A stretch of DNA of 45,157 nt from an uncultured Phascolarctobacterium sp. (GCA_900541915.1 UQLS01000015.1:1-45157); one strand, 5' to 3'. Positions 31,817-41,079 are shown, counted from the first letter of the stretch. Notes: a model not told the origin generated them from the sequence alone. Numbers and translations: made by a program.

Positions 31817-32299
31817 ATGTTTGCCGCTGGTGACCGTGTGGTATATCCGCTGCATGGCGGAGCTGTTGTCAAGAACATCGAATGTCGGGAATGTGACGGA
31901 GAAATTCGTGAATATCTTATTTTGCAGACTGTGTTTGAAAATATGCTTGTTACAGTGCCGGTAGGAAGTGCGGCAAAAATTGGCTTGCGGCAGATTGTCA
32001 GCGAAGCTGAACTGGAACAGGTTGTCCATGTGCTGCAAGAGATTCCTGATTTGAAATCTATTAAAAGCATTTCGTGGAACAGGCGTTTTCATATATATAT
32101 GGATAAAATAAAAAGCGGCAGTATTGAAGAAGTTGCCAGGGTTTTCAGAATCTTATCCTGTCTGGAGAATGATAAAAAGATTTCAGTAGGTGAAAGGCGC
32201 CTGCTGCACAATACCAGACAAATATTGCAGAGTGAAATAATGCTGGTGAAGAATATAGATGCCGACCAGGCGGGCAAATGGCTGCAGGAGTGCTGCTGA
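31817..32299 (+). CDS. CarD family transcriptional regulator
   Basis: The ATG at 31817, six bases after AGGAGGG, gives MFAAGDRVVYPLHGGAVV, the standard CarD start; an in-frame GTG six bases earlier is inside the ribosome site. The 160-residue protein has an N-terminal Tudor-like RNA polymerase-interacting domain (residues 1-60) and an alpha-helical C-terminal domain with WNRRFHIYMDKIKSGSIEEVARVFRIL and ISVGERRLLHNTRQIL. CarD proteins bind the beta subunit and stabilise open promoter complexes, often influencing rRNA and stress genes. It has two tandem promoters of near-consensus quality. Confidence 0.88.
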   Translation: MFAAGDRVVYPLHGGAVVKNIECRECDGEIREYLILQTVFENMLVTVPVGSAAKIGLRQIVSEAELEQVVHVLQEIPDLKSIKSISWNRRFHIYMDKIKSGSIEEVARVFRILSCLENDKKISVGERRLLHNTRQILQSEIMLVKNIDADQAGKWLQECC

Positions 32300-32389
32300 A
32301 TATAGCTTGAGTTTGCACTTGTTCTAACTGGTATGATATAATTTTTTTAGGTAAGCACTGCTTAGTTTAAATGAAAGAAGGTTTTAGTT

Positions 32390-33010
32390 ATGTTGAAAAA
32401 ATCTTTGGCAATTTGTTTATTAGCAGCGGCTGTTTTTGTACCCGTTTTTGCAGATCAGCATTATGCAGAAGCAAGACCGGTACCGCCTGCAGCAGGAGAC
32501 ACTCTTGTTCCGCCGCGCGTGCGTGAACAAAATGAATTACAAAATATCAGTGAGCGCTTTGGTGTTAAAACCAGTGAGCTGCAAAAATATTTTAATATGG
32601 GCTGGGGATTTAAAGAACTCAGACATGCTGCCGTCTTAACCTTGGCAACAGATAAAAATATGGGAGAAATCCTTACACTGAAACAGTCAAATAGCTGGCC
32701 GCGTGTAGAATATCTGCTGGGAGTTACTCCTAATGATATGAAAGCGGCTCGTGATAAAAACGATGCAAGATATTTTGCCGGCAAGCTGAATGTTTCTGAA
32801 AGTGAGCTTTTGACGTTGCTGCAGCAGAATTATGGTGTTGGTGATTCTCTTCATGCAATGCTGTTAGCTAAAGCTGGCAATACTACGGCAGAAAATGTAT
32901 TGAAGATGCATAACCCGCCGCAAACATCCTGGCGCGATGTTGCTGACAGCTTGGGCGTAAGCTTCACGCAGCTGGAACAGATTCGTGAAAATATCGACAT
33001 GGTAAAATAA
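32390..33010 (+). CDS. Exported protein with two internal repeats (function unknown)
   Basis: A 206-residue protein with a signal peptide (KKSLAICLLAAAVFVPVFA, cleavage near residue 21). The mature chain appears to be two copies of one module. Copy 1 (about 53-117) reads SERFGVKTSELQKYFNMGWG, then LLGVTPNDMKAARDK. Copy 2 (about 126-203) reads AGKLNVSESELLTLLQQNYG, then SLGVSFTQLEQIREN. Each copy has a 'GV-S-L' helix pair, then a Leu/Ala-rich helix. No catalytic residues or Cys are seen. It is monocistronic, ending in a terminator. Confidence 0.72.
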   Translation: MLKKSLAICLLAAAVFVPVFADQHYAEARPVPPAAGDTLVPPRVREQNELQNISERFGVKTSELQKYFNMGWGFKELRHAAVLTLATDKNMGEILTLKQSNSWPRVEYLLGVTPNDMKAARDKNDARYFAGKLNVSESELLTLLQQNYGVGDSLHAMLLAKAGNTTAENVLKMHNPPQTSWRDVADSLGVSFTQLEQIRENIDMVK

Positions 33011-33016
33011 ACAATT

Positions 33017-33050
33017 AAGACTGCATTTGCCTGGCAAGTGCAGTCTTTTT
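33017..33050 (+). terminator. Terminator of the two-repeat exported protein gene
   Basis: AAGACTGCATTTGC pairs with GCAAGTGCAGTCTT (one G-T pair), followed by a T run. Confidence 0.9.
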
Positions 33051-33121
33051 ATATGAAAAGATAATTTACATTTTGGTTACAGTTTAGCTATATAAAAATC
33101 ATAGTTATTGATACAAGTTAC

Positions 33122-33150
33122 TTGTTTTTTAGCCTGTATAGCTGTATGAT
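33122..33150 (+). promoter_or_regulatory. Promoter of the yacL-ispD-ispF unit
   Basis: TTGTTT (33122-33127), 17 bases, TATGAT (33145-33150), 57 bases before the start at 33207. Confidence 0.5.
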
Positions 33151-33206
33151 ATAAAATAGGTAAAAAGTAATGTTTTACCAAATTTTAAAAGAAAGGAGGA
33201 AGTAAA

Positions 33207-34364
33207 ATGCTGAGAAGAATTTTTAGCCTAATGATTATTATTACTTTTATTGCAACCGGACTCATACTTACGGATAATCTTTTACCCTATATTTCGGAAA
33301 TCTTAGGCTATGATTTGCATGGCAACGGTGTTAACGGTATTGCTGTAGCCAATATTATTTCGGCTGGCGTTGGAATTTTTATTTTCGGTTGGCTGGGTTT
33401 AGTGCTGGCACCGTTTATTATTAATTTTATTTTAGGTTATGCAGAACGCCTGGCAGTAGTACTGTCTAAAATTCCTACCAGTGATATCTTGGTTATGGTT
33501 TTTGGTATCGGTATTGGCTTAATTTTGGCTAACCTTATTGGCGGGCCGTTTTCACATCTGCCAATCATTGGTCCTTATGTGCCTATTATTTTAAGTTTGA
33601 TTTTATCAGTTGTCGGAGCTAAGGTGGCTTTGCGCAAGCATAATGATATTGTCGGCTTTTTTGTGCGTGTGCCTAATCTTAAAGGGGCTGTAAAAGTAGC
33701 TGATGCAGATGGTAAGAATAAAAGTGTCAGAGAAGGGCCTCTTTGGGACAGATTGTACAGCAGCAATAAACTGCTCGACACCAGTGTTATTATCGACGGC
33801 CGCGTAATGGATATTATGGCTGCCGGTTTTATCGACGGTAAACTGGTTGTGCCTAACTTTGTACTGGAAGAGCTGCAGAAGCTTTCTGATTCCTCAGATA
33901 ACCTCAAACGTGCTAAAGGTCGTCGAGGTCTTGACTGGGTGCAGGATCTGCAGAAGTGTTACGGTGAACGTATTCTGGTTGTGGATAATGATTTTGACGA
34001 CTTGGCAGAAGTGGATGCCAAGCTGGTGCGATTAGCTAAACAGGTTGATGCCGCTATTATTACTAACGATTATAATTTGAATAAAGTAGCAGAGATTCAA
34101 GGTGTAAAAGTACTGAATATTAATGAGTTGGCGAATGCAATTAAACCGGTGGTTGTTGCCGGAGAGGAAATGACTGTTTTTCTGGTTAAAGAAGGCAAAG
34201 AGGCAGGACAGGCTGTTGCTTATCTTGATGACGGCACAATGATAGTAGTAGAAAACGGCAAAAAATATGTTGGCGGCAATGCTGATGTAGTAGTAACTTC
34301 GGTACTGCAGACTGCTGCCGGCAGAATGATTTTTGCTAAAATAAAAGTATATGCGGAGGGATAA
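33207..34364 (+). CDS. PIN/TRAM domain membrane protein (YacL)
   Basis: The 385-residue protein has four membrane spans in the first 145 residues or so. A PIN nuclease domain follows (LLDTSVIIDGRVMDIMAAGF with catalytic-type Asp, VVPNFVLEELQKLSD, AIITNDYNLNKVAE), then a C-terminal TRAM RNA-binding domain from about residue 320. This is the YacL family, placed before ispD in many Bacillota. A membrane-bound RNase role is presumed. AAAGGAGG precedes the ATG, and ispD starts 2 bases after the stop. Confidence 0.92.
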   Translation: MLRRIFSLMIIITFIATGLILTDNLLPYISEILGYDLHGNGVNGIAVANIISAGVGIFIFGWLGLVLAPFIINFILGYAERLAVVLSKIPTSDILVMVFGIGIGLILANLIGGPFSHLPIIGPYVPIILSLILSVVGAKVALRKHNDIVGFFVRVPNLKGAVKVADADGKNKSVREGPLWDRLYSSNKLLDTSVIIDGRVMDIMAAGFIDGKLVVPNFVLEELQKLSDSSDNLKRAKGRRGLDWVQDLQKCYGERILVVDNDFDDLAEVDAKLVRLAKQVDAAIITNDYNLNKVAEIQGVKVLNINELANAIKPVVVAGEEMTVFLVKEGKEAGQAVAYLDDGTMIVVENGKKYVGGNADVVVTSVLQTAAGRMIFAKIKVYAEG

Positions 34365-34366
34365 GC

Positions 34367-35080
34367 GTGGATAAATTGATAGCGGTTATTCCGGCTGCCG
34401 GTGCCGGCAAGCGTATGGGCATGGGTATGAATAAGGCCTTTGTACCTGTGCGAGAAGTTCCGATTCTAGTACACTGTATGAAAATGCTGGCAGAAACAAA
34501 TTTGATTGCCCGGGCAATAGTTGTTCTTGCTGCAGATGAGGTGGCAGACGGTGAGAAATTACTGCAAAGTTACAGCCAGCAATATTTTCCGCAGTTGCCG
34601 TTTTGTGTAGTAGCTGGCGGCAAAGAGCGGCAGGATTCTGTGGCTAATGCGCTTGCTGTTATCGGAGAAGAACATTGTTATGTGGCAGTGCATGACGGAG
34701 CAAGGCCTTTTGCCGGACGTGAAGTTTTTGAACGTACTTTGGCAGCAGCTAAAAAGTATGGCGCGGCGATAGCGGCGGTACCTGTTAAAAATACGATAAA
34801 AGTAGTGGATAATAACGGCAAAGTTGTTGCTACACCTGTACGCAGCAGTCTGCAGGCAGTGCAAACACCACAGATTTTTGCGGTTGAGCTGCTGAAAAAG
34901 GCTTATGCTTATTTAAAGGAGCATCCTGCACAGGTTACTGATGATGCTTCCGTAGTAGAGTTGTTGGGAAAAGATGTTTTTGTTGCGCAGGGACGTTATG
35001 AAAATATTAAAATCACGACACCGGAGGATTTGATATTTGCGGAAAATTACTTAAAAAGACAGGAGCAAGAACATGAGTGA
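34367..35080 (+). CDS. ispD: 2-C-methyl-D-erythritol 4-phosphate cytidylyltransferase
   Basis: The 237-residue protein begins (GTG start) LIAVIPAAGAGKRMGMGMNKAFVP, the CTP-binding loop, and continues VVAGGKERQDSVANAL, VAVHDGARPF, AVPVKNTIKVV and LQAVQTPQIF, all IspD blocks. It performs the third step of the MEP isoprenoid route. It overlaps ispF by 8 bases, giving the common ispDF pair. The GTG is preceded by GGAGG. Confidence 0.95.
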   Translation: MDKLIAVIPAAGAGKRMGMGMNKAFVPVREVPILVHCMKMLAETNLIARAIVVLAADEVADGEKLLQSYSQQYFPQLPFCVVAGGKERQDSVANALAVIGEEHCYVAVHDGARPFAGREVFERTLAAAKKYGAAIAAVPVKNTIKVVDNNGKVVATPVRSSLQAVQTPQIFAVELLKKAYAYLKEHPAQVTDDASVVELLGKDVFVAQGRYENIKITTPEDLIFAENYLKRQEQEHE

Positions 35081-35570
35081 TACTTTGAAGTGGCCGCAGT
35101 TCCGTGTGGGTAGCGGCTTTGATGTGCATAGATTTGCCGAACAGCGTCGTCTTGTTTTATGCGGCATAGAAGTGCCTTATGAAAAGGGACTTTTAGGACA
35201 CAGTGATGCAGATGTTGCTTTGCATGCTTTAATGGATGCCATGCTTGGTGCAGCCTCTATGGGTGATATTGGTAAGCATTTTCCTGACACTGACGAGCGT
35301 TTTAAAGGAGCCGACAGTGTAAAACTTACTGAACATGTAGTTGCGCTATTGCAAGAAAAAGGCTGGCGTGTAAATAATGCGGATATTACCATTATTGCCC
35401 AGCAGCCGAAGCTGGCGAAATATATACCTGCTATGCGCAGCAAAGTTGCTTCAGTACTGCAGATTGAAGAAGAATGCATTAATGTGAAAGCTACTACTAC
35501 TGAAAAACTTGGTTTCACCGGACGCGGAGAAGGTATGGCAGCAGAAGCTGTTGTAAGTTTGATAAAATAA
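35073..35570 (+). CDS. ispF: 2-C-methyl-D-erythritol 2,4-cyclodiphosphate synthase
   Basis: A 165-residue protein with GSGFDVHRFAEQRRLVLCGIEVPY (metal ligands D and H), GHSDADVALHALMDAMLGAASMGDIGKHFPD, and the C-terminal KATTTEKLGFTGRGEGMAAEAV. All active-site blocks are intact. It makes the cyclic diphosphate of the MEP pathway as a trimer. Overlap with ispD implies coupled translation. Confidence 0.95.
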   Translation: MSDTLKWPQFRVGSGFDVHRFAEQRRLVLCGIEVPYEKGLLGHSDADVALHALMDAMLGAASMGDIGKHFPDTDERFKGADSVKLTEHVVALLQEKGWRVNNADITIIAQQPKLAKYIPAMRSKVASVLQIEEECINVKATTTEKLGFTGRGEGMAAEAVVSLIK

Positions 35571-35588
35571 GCAAAATTATTGCACTTG

Positions 35589-35597
35589 TGCTATAAT
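35589..35597 (+). promoter_or_regulatory. Extended -10 promoter upstream of gltX
   Basis: TGCTATAAT at 35589-35597, 35 bases before the gltX ATG at 35632, without a clear -35. The 61-base gap is too short for a T-box leader. Confidence 0.5.
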
Positions 35598-35631
35598 TAG
35601 AAAGTATAAAATTCTTGGAGGGATTATTGTA

Positions 35632-37104
35632 ATGTGTGATGAAGTTAGAGTAAGATTTGCACCGAGCCCCACAGGCCCGTTTCATATCGGTGGTGCGCGT
35701 TCCGCACTGTTTAACTGGCTGTTTGCCCGTAAAATGGGTGGCAAGCTGATTTTAAGAATTGAGGATACCGACCTGGAACGTTCCAGCCGTGAATCCGAAG
35801 AAAATATCAAGGCTGCTTTAAAATGGCTGGGTATGGACTGGGATGAAGGTATTGATGTAGGCGGCGAAAATGGCCCTTATCGTCAAACTGAAAGACTGGA
35901 TATCTACAAAAAATATACTGAAAAATTGCTTGCAGAAGGCAAAGCTTATTATTGCTACTGCACTGACGAAGAACTGGAAGAAGAACGTCAGGCACTGATT
36001 AAAGAAGGCAAAATGCCTCGCTATATGGGCAAATGCCGTAATCTGACTCCAGAGCAGATTGCTGCTTATGAAGCAGAAGGCCGTAAACCGACCGTACGTT
36101 TCCGTGTGCCGGCTGATCAGCAGATTTTGGTACGCGATATGGTACGCGGCGATGTTGTTTTTGATTCCAATAATATCGGTGATTTCGTTATCGTTAAATC
36201 CGATGGAATTCCGACTTATAACTATGCCGTTGTTATTGATGATGCTCTGATGCACATTACTCACGTTATCCGTGCTGAAGAACATTTATCCAATACTCCG
36301 CGTCAATGCCTGGTATATGATGCACTGGGTTTTGAAAAACCGGTGTTTGGCCATATCTCCTTGATTTTGGGCAAAGATCATACCAAGATGAGCAAACGCC
36401 ATGGTGCAACCTCTGTTGACCAATATCGTCAATTAGGTTATCTGCCGGAAGGTATTGTAAACTTCTTGGCATTGCTTGGCTGGGCTCCTAACAGTGAACA
36501 GGAAATTTTCAGCATTGATGAGCTGATTAAAGAATTTTCCATGGAACGCGTAGCTAAGAATCCGGCAGTTTTCGATATTGATAAACTGAACTGGATTAAC
36601 CAGCATTATATGCGTCAGCTGGATGACGAAGCTTTCTTTGCTGCGGCTAAACCGCATATGATTGCGGCTAGCTATATGACTGGTGAAGAAACCGGCGAAA
36701 AACTTGCTTGGCTGAAAAAAGTTGTGGCAACTTCTAAAGACCACGTTTCTTTTGCAGCTCAAATTCCGGCAAGCGTAGAAATGTATTTTAATGATGAATT
36801 TGGCTTTGAAAATGATGAAGCTGCAGCTGTACTGCAAGCAGAAACTGTACCTACCGTTATTGGTATGCTGCTGGAAGAACTGCCTAAGCTGGAAGTTTTA
36901 GACGGTGCTGCTGTGAAAGCTCTTTTCAAAACCATTCAAAAAACTACCAAACTTAAAGGCAAAGACGTATTCATGCCCATCCGTGTTGCTTTAACAGGTA
37001 ATCAGCATGGTCCGGAGCTGGCAGAAATGGTGCCGCTGCTGGGCATTGAACGTACTGAAAAACGTATTAGGGCAAGTCTTGCCAAGGCAGGAATTTCCCT
37101 GTAA
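35632..37104 (+). CDS. gltX: Glutamate-tRNA ligase
   Basis: A 490-residue class I synthetase. The HIGH-type motif is in RFAPSPTGPFHIGGARSALF and the KMSKR motif in DHTKMSKRHGATS near residue 260. The middle shows RAEEHLSNTPRQCLVYDALG and the C-terminal anticodon-binding domain runs to the end. Without genome data it cannot be said whether it is discriminating or also charges tRNA-Gln. A strong TTGGAGGG ribosome site precedes the ATG. cysS follows after 12 bases. Confidence 0.95.
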   Translation: MCDEVRVRFAPSPTGPFHIGGARSALFNWLFARKMGGKLILRIEDTDLERSSRESEENIKAALKWLGMDWDEGIDVGGENGPYRQTERLDIYKKYTEKLLAEGKAYYCYCTDEELEEERQALIKEGKMPRYMGKCRNLTPEQIAAYEAEGRKPTVRFRVPADQQILVRDMVRGDVVFDSNNIGDFVIVKSDGIPTYNYAVVIDDALMHITHVIRAEEHLSNTPRQCLVYDALGFEKPVFGHISLILGKDHTKMSKRHGATSVDQYRQLGYLPEGIVNFLALLGWAPNSEQEIFSIDELIKEFSMERVAKNPAVFDIDKLNWINQHYMRQLDDEAFFAAAKPHMIAASYMTGEETGEKLAWLKKVVATSKDHVSFAAQIPASVEMYFNDEFGFENDEAAAVLQAETVPTVIGMLLEELPKLEVLDGAAVKALFKTIQKTTKLKGKDVFMPIRVALTGNQHGPELAEMVPLLGIERTEKRIRASLAKAGISL

Positions 37105-37116
37105 AGGAGAAGTATC

Positions 37117-38556
37117 ATGACTATTAAGGTTTATAATACTCTGACTAAACGCAAAGAGGATTTTGTCCCGATTGTGCCTGGTAAAGCAAGCATTTATGTT
37201 TGCGGTGTTACTCCCTACAACCATCCTCATGTAGGTAATGCACGTCCCTTTGTAACCTGGGACGTTATTCATCGCTTTTTGGAGCATGAAGGCTATGATG
37301 TAACTCATGTACAAAACTTTACCGATATTGACGATAAAATCATCAATACTGCTAATGAAGAAGGCGTGCAATGGTATGATGTATGTAACCGTTACATAGA
37401 TTCCTACTTCGAAGTAATGGATAAACTGCATGTTAAACGTGTGCATGTTTATCCTCGTGTAAGCGAGCATATTGCTGATATCGTCAAAACTGTACAAACA
37501 TTAATTGATAATGGCTATGCTTATGTCGTTGACGGTGATGTTTATTACAGTGTAGAAAAATTTGACCATTATGGCGAACTGTCCGGACGCAATCTGGAAG
37601 ATATGATGGCGGGTGCGCGCGTTGACGTTGACGACCGCAAAAAGAATCCGATGGATTTTGCTCTTTGGAAAGCTGCAAAACCAGGCGAACCGTCCTGGAC
37701 CAGCCCCTGGGGTGAAGGTCGTCCTGGCTGGCACATTGAATGCTCTACCATGAGTATGAAATATCTGGGCGAAAGCTTTGATTTCCATGGCGGCGGCAGT
37801 GACCTTATCTTCCCGCATCACGAAAATGAAATTGCTCAGTCTGAAGGCTGCACAGGTAAGCATCCGTTTGTTCATTACTGGCTGCATAACGGCTTTATTA
37901 CTGTTAATGAAGAAAAAATGTCCAAATCGCTGGGCAACTTCTTTATGGTAATTGATATTTTGAAACACTATGATCCGGAAACACTGCGTTTCTTTATTGT
38001 TTCTACTCATTACCGCAGTCCGCTTGATTTCAGCGATGCACGTCTGACGGAAGCGCAAAAGAGTCTGGCTCGTCTGCGTACTGCTAAGGAAAATCTGATT
38101 GCATTGCAGGAAATGATGAGTGCAGGTGCAACTGATGAAAGTATGCAGCTGCGTGCAAAAGCTTTGGAACTGCGTGATGCGTTCATGGAAGCTATGCGCG
38201 ATGACTTTAATACTGCTTTGGCAATCAGCCATATGTTTGCGCTGGGTAAAGAAATCAATATTTATCATAAAGCTGTAACCGAAGCTGGCAGCAAACCTGA
38301 CGGCAAGCTGCTGGATATCTTGGCGCATGTTTTTGCTGAAATGTGCTCCATTATCGGTGTGCTGGAAGAAACAGCTGCTCCTGCTGCGGCAGACGACAGC
38401 AAAGAAGCTGAACTGGTAGAAATGATTATCGGTATGCGTCAGGAAGCGCGCGCTGCTAAAAATTATGCGCTGGCTGACAATCTGCGTAATCAGCTTACTG
38501 CTCTGGGTATCGTGCTGGAAGATACTCCTCAGGGCGTGAAATGGAAAAAACAATGA
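37117..38556 (+). CDS. cysS: Cysteine-tRNA ligase
   Basis: A 479-residue class I synthetase with the zinc/HIGH region CGVTPYNHPHVGNARPFVTWD, FTDIDDKIINTA, the zinc ligands in WHIECSTM and HHENEIAQSEG, and KMSKSLGNF. The C-terminal DALR-like domain is followed by a short tail ending GIVLEDTPQGVKWKK. The gltX-cysS pair is common in Bacillota; cysE, which often lies between them, is absent. It overlaps the mrnC start by 16 bases if the first Met is used. Confidence 0.95.
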   Translation: MTIKVYNTLTKRKEDFVPIVPGKASIYVCGVTPYNHPHVGNARPFVTWDVIHRFLEHEGYDVTHVQNFTDIDDKIINTANEEGVQWYDVCNRYIDSYFEVMDKLHVKRVHVYPRVSEHIADIVKTVQTLIDNGYAYVVDGDVYYSVEKFDHYGELSGRNLEDMMAGARVDVDDRKKNPMDFALWKAAKPGEPSWTSPWGEGRPGWHIECSTMSMKYLGESFDFHGGGSDLIFPHHENEIAQSEGCTGKHPFVHYWLHNGFITVNEEKMSKSLGNFFMVIDILKHYDPETLRFFIVSTHYRSPLDFSDARLTEAQKSLARLRTAKENLIALQEMMSAGATDESMQLRAKALELRDAFMEAMRDDFNTALAISHMFALGKEINIYHKAVTEAGSKPDGKLLDILAHVFAEMCSIIGVLEETAAPAAADDSKEAELVEMIIGMRQEARAAKNYALADNLRNQLTALGIVLEDTPQGVKWKKQ

Positions 38557-39011
38557 AATTTGAACAATATAAAATATTAAAACAGCATGCGCTGGCTGCC
38601 TGTCAGGCAGCCGGCGTAAACTTTCCTGATGTAAAACAGCTTAATCCAATCCTTTTGGCTTATATAGGCGACGTAGTATTTTCTATGTACATTAGGTTAA
38701 GACTGCTGCCAGTTTCCGGACAGGTACGTATTATTCATGATCTTGGTGCGAAGATGGTATCAGCAGTTTGCCAATGTCAGGCCATGCAGGCTATAGAAGC
38801 GTCGCTTAACGAGGAAGAAGCAGCTGTTTTCCGTCGTGGCAGAAATGCCAAGTCTATTGTGCCTAAAAGTGCCTCTGTACATGAATACAGGATGGCTACA
38901 GCTTTTGAGGCACTGGTAGGCTGGCTGTTTTTGCAGGAGAGAGAAGAACGATTGCAGGAAGTTCTTGATCAGGCTTTTGCTGTGATTTCTGAAATGCTTA
39001 ATCAAAAGTGA
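38541..39011 (+). CDS. mrnC: Mini-ribonuclease 3
   Basis: The 156-residue protein (152 if the Met at 38553 is used; neither has a strong ribosome site) is an RNase III catalytic domain without the double-stranded-RNA-binding domain. It shows LNPILLAYIGDVVFSMYIRLRLL with the signature acidic residues, RRGRNAKS, and YRMATAFEALVGWLFL with the second acidic pair. Mini-III matures 23S rRNA in Bacillota. Its place after cysS is the usual one. Confidence 0.92.
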   Translation: MEKTMKFEQYKILKQHALAACQAAGVNFPDVKQLNPILLAYIGDVVFSMYIRLRLLPVSGQVRIIHDLGAKMVSAVCQCQAMQAIEASLNEEEAAVFRRGRNAKSIVPKSASVHEYRMATAFEALVGWLFLQEREERLQEVLDQAFAVISEMLNQK

Positions 39012-39020
39012 GGTGCAAAA

Positions 39021-39719
39021 ATGGAAGTAAAATTATTGCGTCATACTCCGGAACCGGAAAAAACCGTTGCCATGAGTGCACGTTTATGTTATTCACCTAT
39101 CGGTGCTGCACAGCTGGAAGAAAAAATTACAGATGAGCAGGCGGCAAAATTAGTACGTAAACTTGTCAGCATGGGACATTTTTCTACTTTGGAGCATGTT
39201 ACCTTTACTTTTGCTATAGAAGGTGTATCCAGGGTTTTAACACATCAGCTGGTGCGCCATCGTATTGCTTCGTATTCTCAGCAGTCTCAGCGCTATGTTA
39301 AAGAGCATAATTTTGAAACTATCACGCCGCCTTCCATTGCTGCAAGACCGGAGGCTAAAGAAAAGTTTGATAAACTGATGCAGGAGATTCAGGATTTGTA
39401 CAATGAATTTACGGATATGGGAATCTTGGCTGAGGATGCCAGGTATGTACTGCCTAATGCCGCCGAGACAAAGATTGTCTGCACATTTAATGTACGTTCC
39501 TTACTGAACTTTTTCAGTCTGCGCTGCTGCACTCGTGCACAGTGGGAAATTCGGCAGTTGGCTGAAAAAATGTTGGCAGAATGCAAGAAGGTTGCTCCTG
39601 TATTGTTTGAAAATGCTGGACCTACCTGTGTGAGTGAAGGCGTTTGTCATGAAGGCGAAATGTCATGCGGACGCCTGCAGGCTATATTGGCACAAAAAGC
39701 AGCAGAGTCGGTAAAATAG
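39021..39719 (+). CDS. thyX: FAD-dependent thymidylate synthase
   Basis: The 232-residue protein has the ThyX motif RHR-x7-S (residues 79-89, RHRIASYSQQS), preceded by HFSTLEHVTFTFAIEGVSR, and the later ALPNAAET-like and FNVRSLLNFFSLRCCTRAQWEI blocks. It makes dTMP using flavin and methylenetetrahydrofolate. ThyX within the cysS-rlmB run is seen in several Negativicutes and Clostridia. Short gaps of 8-9 bases on both sides suggest one transcript. Confidence 0.95.
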   Translation: MEVKLLRHTPEPEKTVAMSARLCYSPIGAAQLEEKITDEQAAKLVRKLVSMGHFSTLEHVTFTFAIEGVSRVLTHQLVRHRIASYSQQSQRYVKEHNFETITPPSIAARPEAKEKFDKLMQEIQDLYNEFTDMGILAEDARYVLPNAAETKIVCTFNVRSLLNFFSLRCCTRAQWEIRQLAEKMLAECKKVAPVLFENAGPTCVSEGVCHEGEMSCGRLQAILAQKAAESVK

Positions 39720-39727
39720 GAGGATAT

Positions 39728-40471
39728 ATGTCCGAGAACATCATTGCCGGGCGCAATTCCGTTGCGGAAGCCTTACGTGGAGGCCGTTCTATCAGCAAGC
39801 TGCTGATTCAGGAAGGTGCCAAGGGAGGCAGCCTGGGAGAAATAATAGCTTGCGCTAAAGAAAAGAATATTGTACTGGAATATGTTAAGATAGAAAAACT
39901 AAATAAGCTTGTGCCTGGCATCAGGCATCAGGGAGTAGCTGCTTTAGCTGCGCCGATAGCTTTTCAGACGCTGGATGACGTTTTTGCCAAAGCTCATGAA
40001 GTAGGAGAAGATCCCTTTATTCTGCTGCTGGATGAGTTGCAGGACCCTCAGAATGTAGGTGCACTTATTCGTACTGCAGATGCAGCCGGTGTTCATGGCG
40101 TATTGATGCCTAAAAGACGCAGCTGTCCGCTGAATACTGTCGTTGCTAAGATTTCTGCCGGAGCAGTAGAATATGTGCCGGTAGTGCAGATTGGCAATAT
40201 TGCTCAGACGATTGAAGAACTGCAGCAGCGCGGCTGTTGGGTAGTTGGTGCAGATATGGACGGAGAAGCTTATTATGATGTTAATTTTTCCGGTCCGTTA
40301 GTATTGGTTATAGGCGCGGAAGGCAAAGGTCTTGGCCGCCTTGTTAAACAAAAATGTGATACTATCGCCAGCATTCCCATGCAGGGTGGAGTCGCTTCTT
40401 TGAATGCGTCTGCCGCCGGAGCTGTTTTGATGTATGAGGCAGTAAGGCAGCGTCATAAGGCAGGTCGCTGA
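39728..40471 (+). CDS. rlmB: 23S rRNA (guanosine-2251-2'-O)-methyltransferase, TrmH family
   Basis: The ATG at 39728 has TAGGAGG upstream. The 247-residue protein has the N-terminal SpoU-substrate-binding domain (IIAGRNSVAEALRGGR, VPGIRHQGVAALA) and the SPOUT knot domain (LLDELQDPQNVGALIRTADA, LVIGAEGKGLGRLVKQ, IPMQGGVASLNASAAGAVLM). It methylates 23S rRNA. The yacP-type gene follows after 2 bases. Confidence 0.94.
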   Translation: MSENIIAGRNSVAEALRGGRSISKLLIQEGAKGGSLGEIIACAKEKNIVLEYVKIEKLNKLVPGIRHQGVAALAAPIAFQTLDDVFAKAHEVGEDPFILLLDELQDPQNVGALIRTADAAGVHGVLMPKRRSCPLNTVVAKISAGAVEYVPVVQIGNIAQTIEELQQRGCWVVGADMDGEAYYDVNFSGPLVLVIGAEGKGLGRLVKQKCDTIASIPMQGGVASLNASAAGAVLMYEAVRQRHKAGR

Positions 40472-40473
40472 AA

Positions 40474-40992
40474 ATGAAAGAGTATCTTATTGTTGACGGT
40501 TATAACGTCATCAATGCGTGGAAGGAATTTGCATCCTTGCGTGAAGACAGCCTGGAACATGTCCGTGATTTGCTTGTAGCAGGTATTGCTGAATATACTG
40601 CTTTTAAGGGTTATCATGGCATTGTTGTTTTTGATGCGCAGGAAGTGCAGGGTGACGGCTCTGTTGTCAAGATTCATGGTGTTGAAGTTGTTTTTACCAA
40701 TGAAGGGGAAACAGCGGATTCGTGGATTGAACGCCGAAGCTATGAGCTGGGCAAGGAAAGACGCAAAGTCTTTGTCGTTACCAGCGATTATGCTGAACAG
40801 ATTAACGTCTTGGGAGCCGGAGCCTATCGTATTTCAACCCGGGAATTTCATGAAGATTTTAAGAACACAAAAAAGGAAATTGCAGATAAGCTGCATTATC
40901 CCAGACGTGCTCTGAATCGTAATGAACTAGGCGGAAGATTGTCCGACCATGTGCTGGAGCATTTTGAAAATCTGCGGCGCAGGAAAAGTTGA
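40474..40992 (+). CDS. NYN domain protein (YacP/Rae1-like endoribonuclease)
   Basis: The 172-residue PIN-like protein starts YLIVDGYNVINAWKEFA, with VVFDAQEVQGDGS, VVFTNEGETADSWIERRSYEL and VFVVTSDYAEQ as the acidic catalytic blocks. YacP (Rae1) of B. subtilis is a ribosome-associated endoribonuclease cutting mRNA in a translation-dependent way. The position between rlmB and sigH is the conserved one. Confidence 0.9.
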   Translation: MKEYLIVDGYNVINAWKEFASLREDSLEHVRDLLVAGIAEYTAFKGYHGIVVFDAQEVQGDGSVVKIHGVEVVFTNEGETADSWIERRSYELGKERRKVFVVTSDYAEQINVLGAGAYRISTREFHEDFKNTKKEIADKLHYPRRALNRNELGGRLSDHVLEHFENLRRRKS

Positions 40993-41079
40993 CGCTGATG
41001 GTATATCATAATATAATAGTTCGTAGCTGTTTAAAACAGCAGGAATATTTACCTAATGTGGGCGGAGGATATGTAATTT

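Noticed and set aside
35571..35631. T-box leader for gltX-cysS
   Set aside because: Only 61 bases separate ispF and gltX and 12 separate gltX and cysS. There is no room for a T-box and no terminator/antiterminator pair.
37501..38553. Long minus-strand open frame (350 codons) opposite cysS
   Set aside because: cysS is intact with all synthetase motifs. The antisense frame has no homology, no ribosome site and follows from cysS codon bias.
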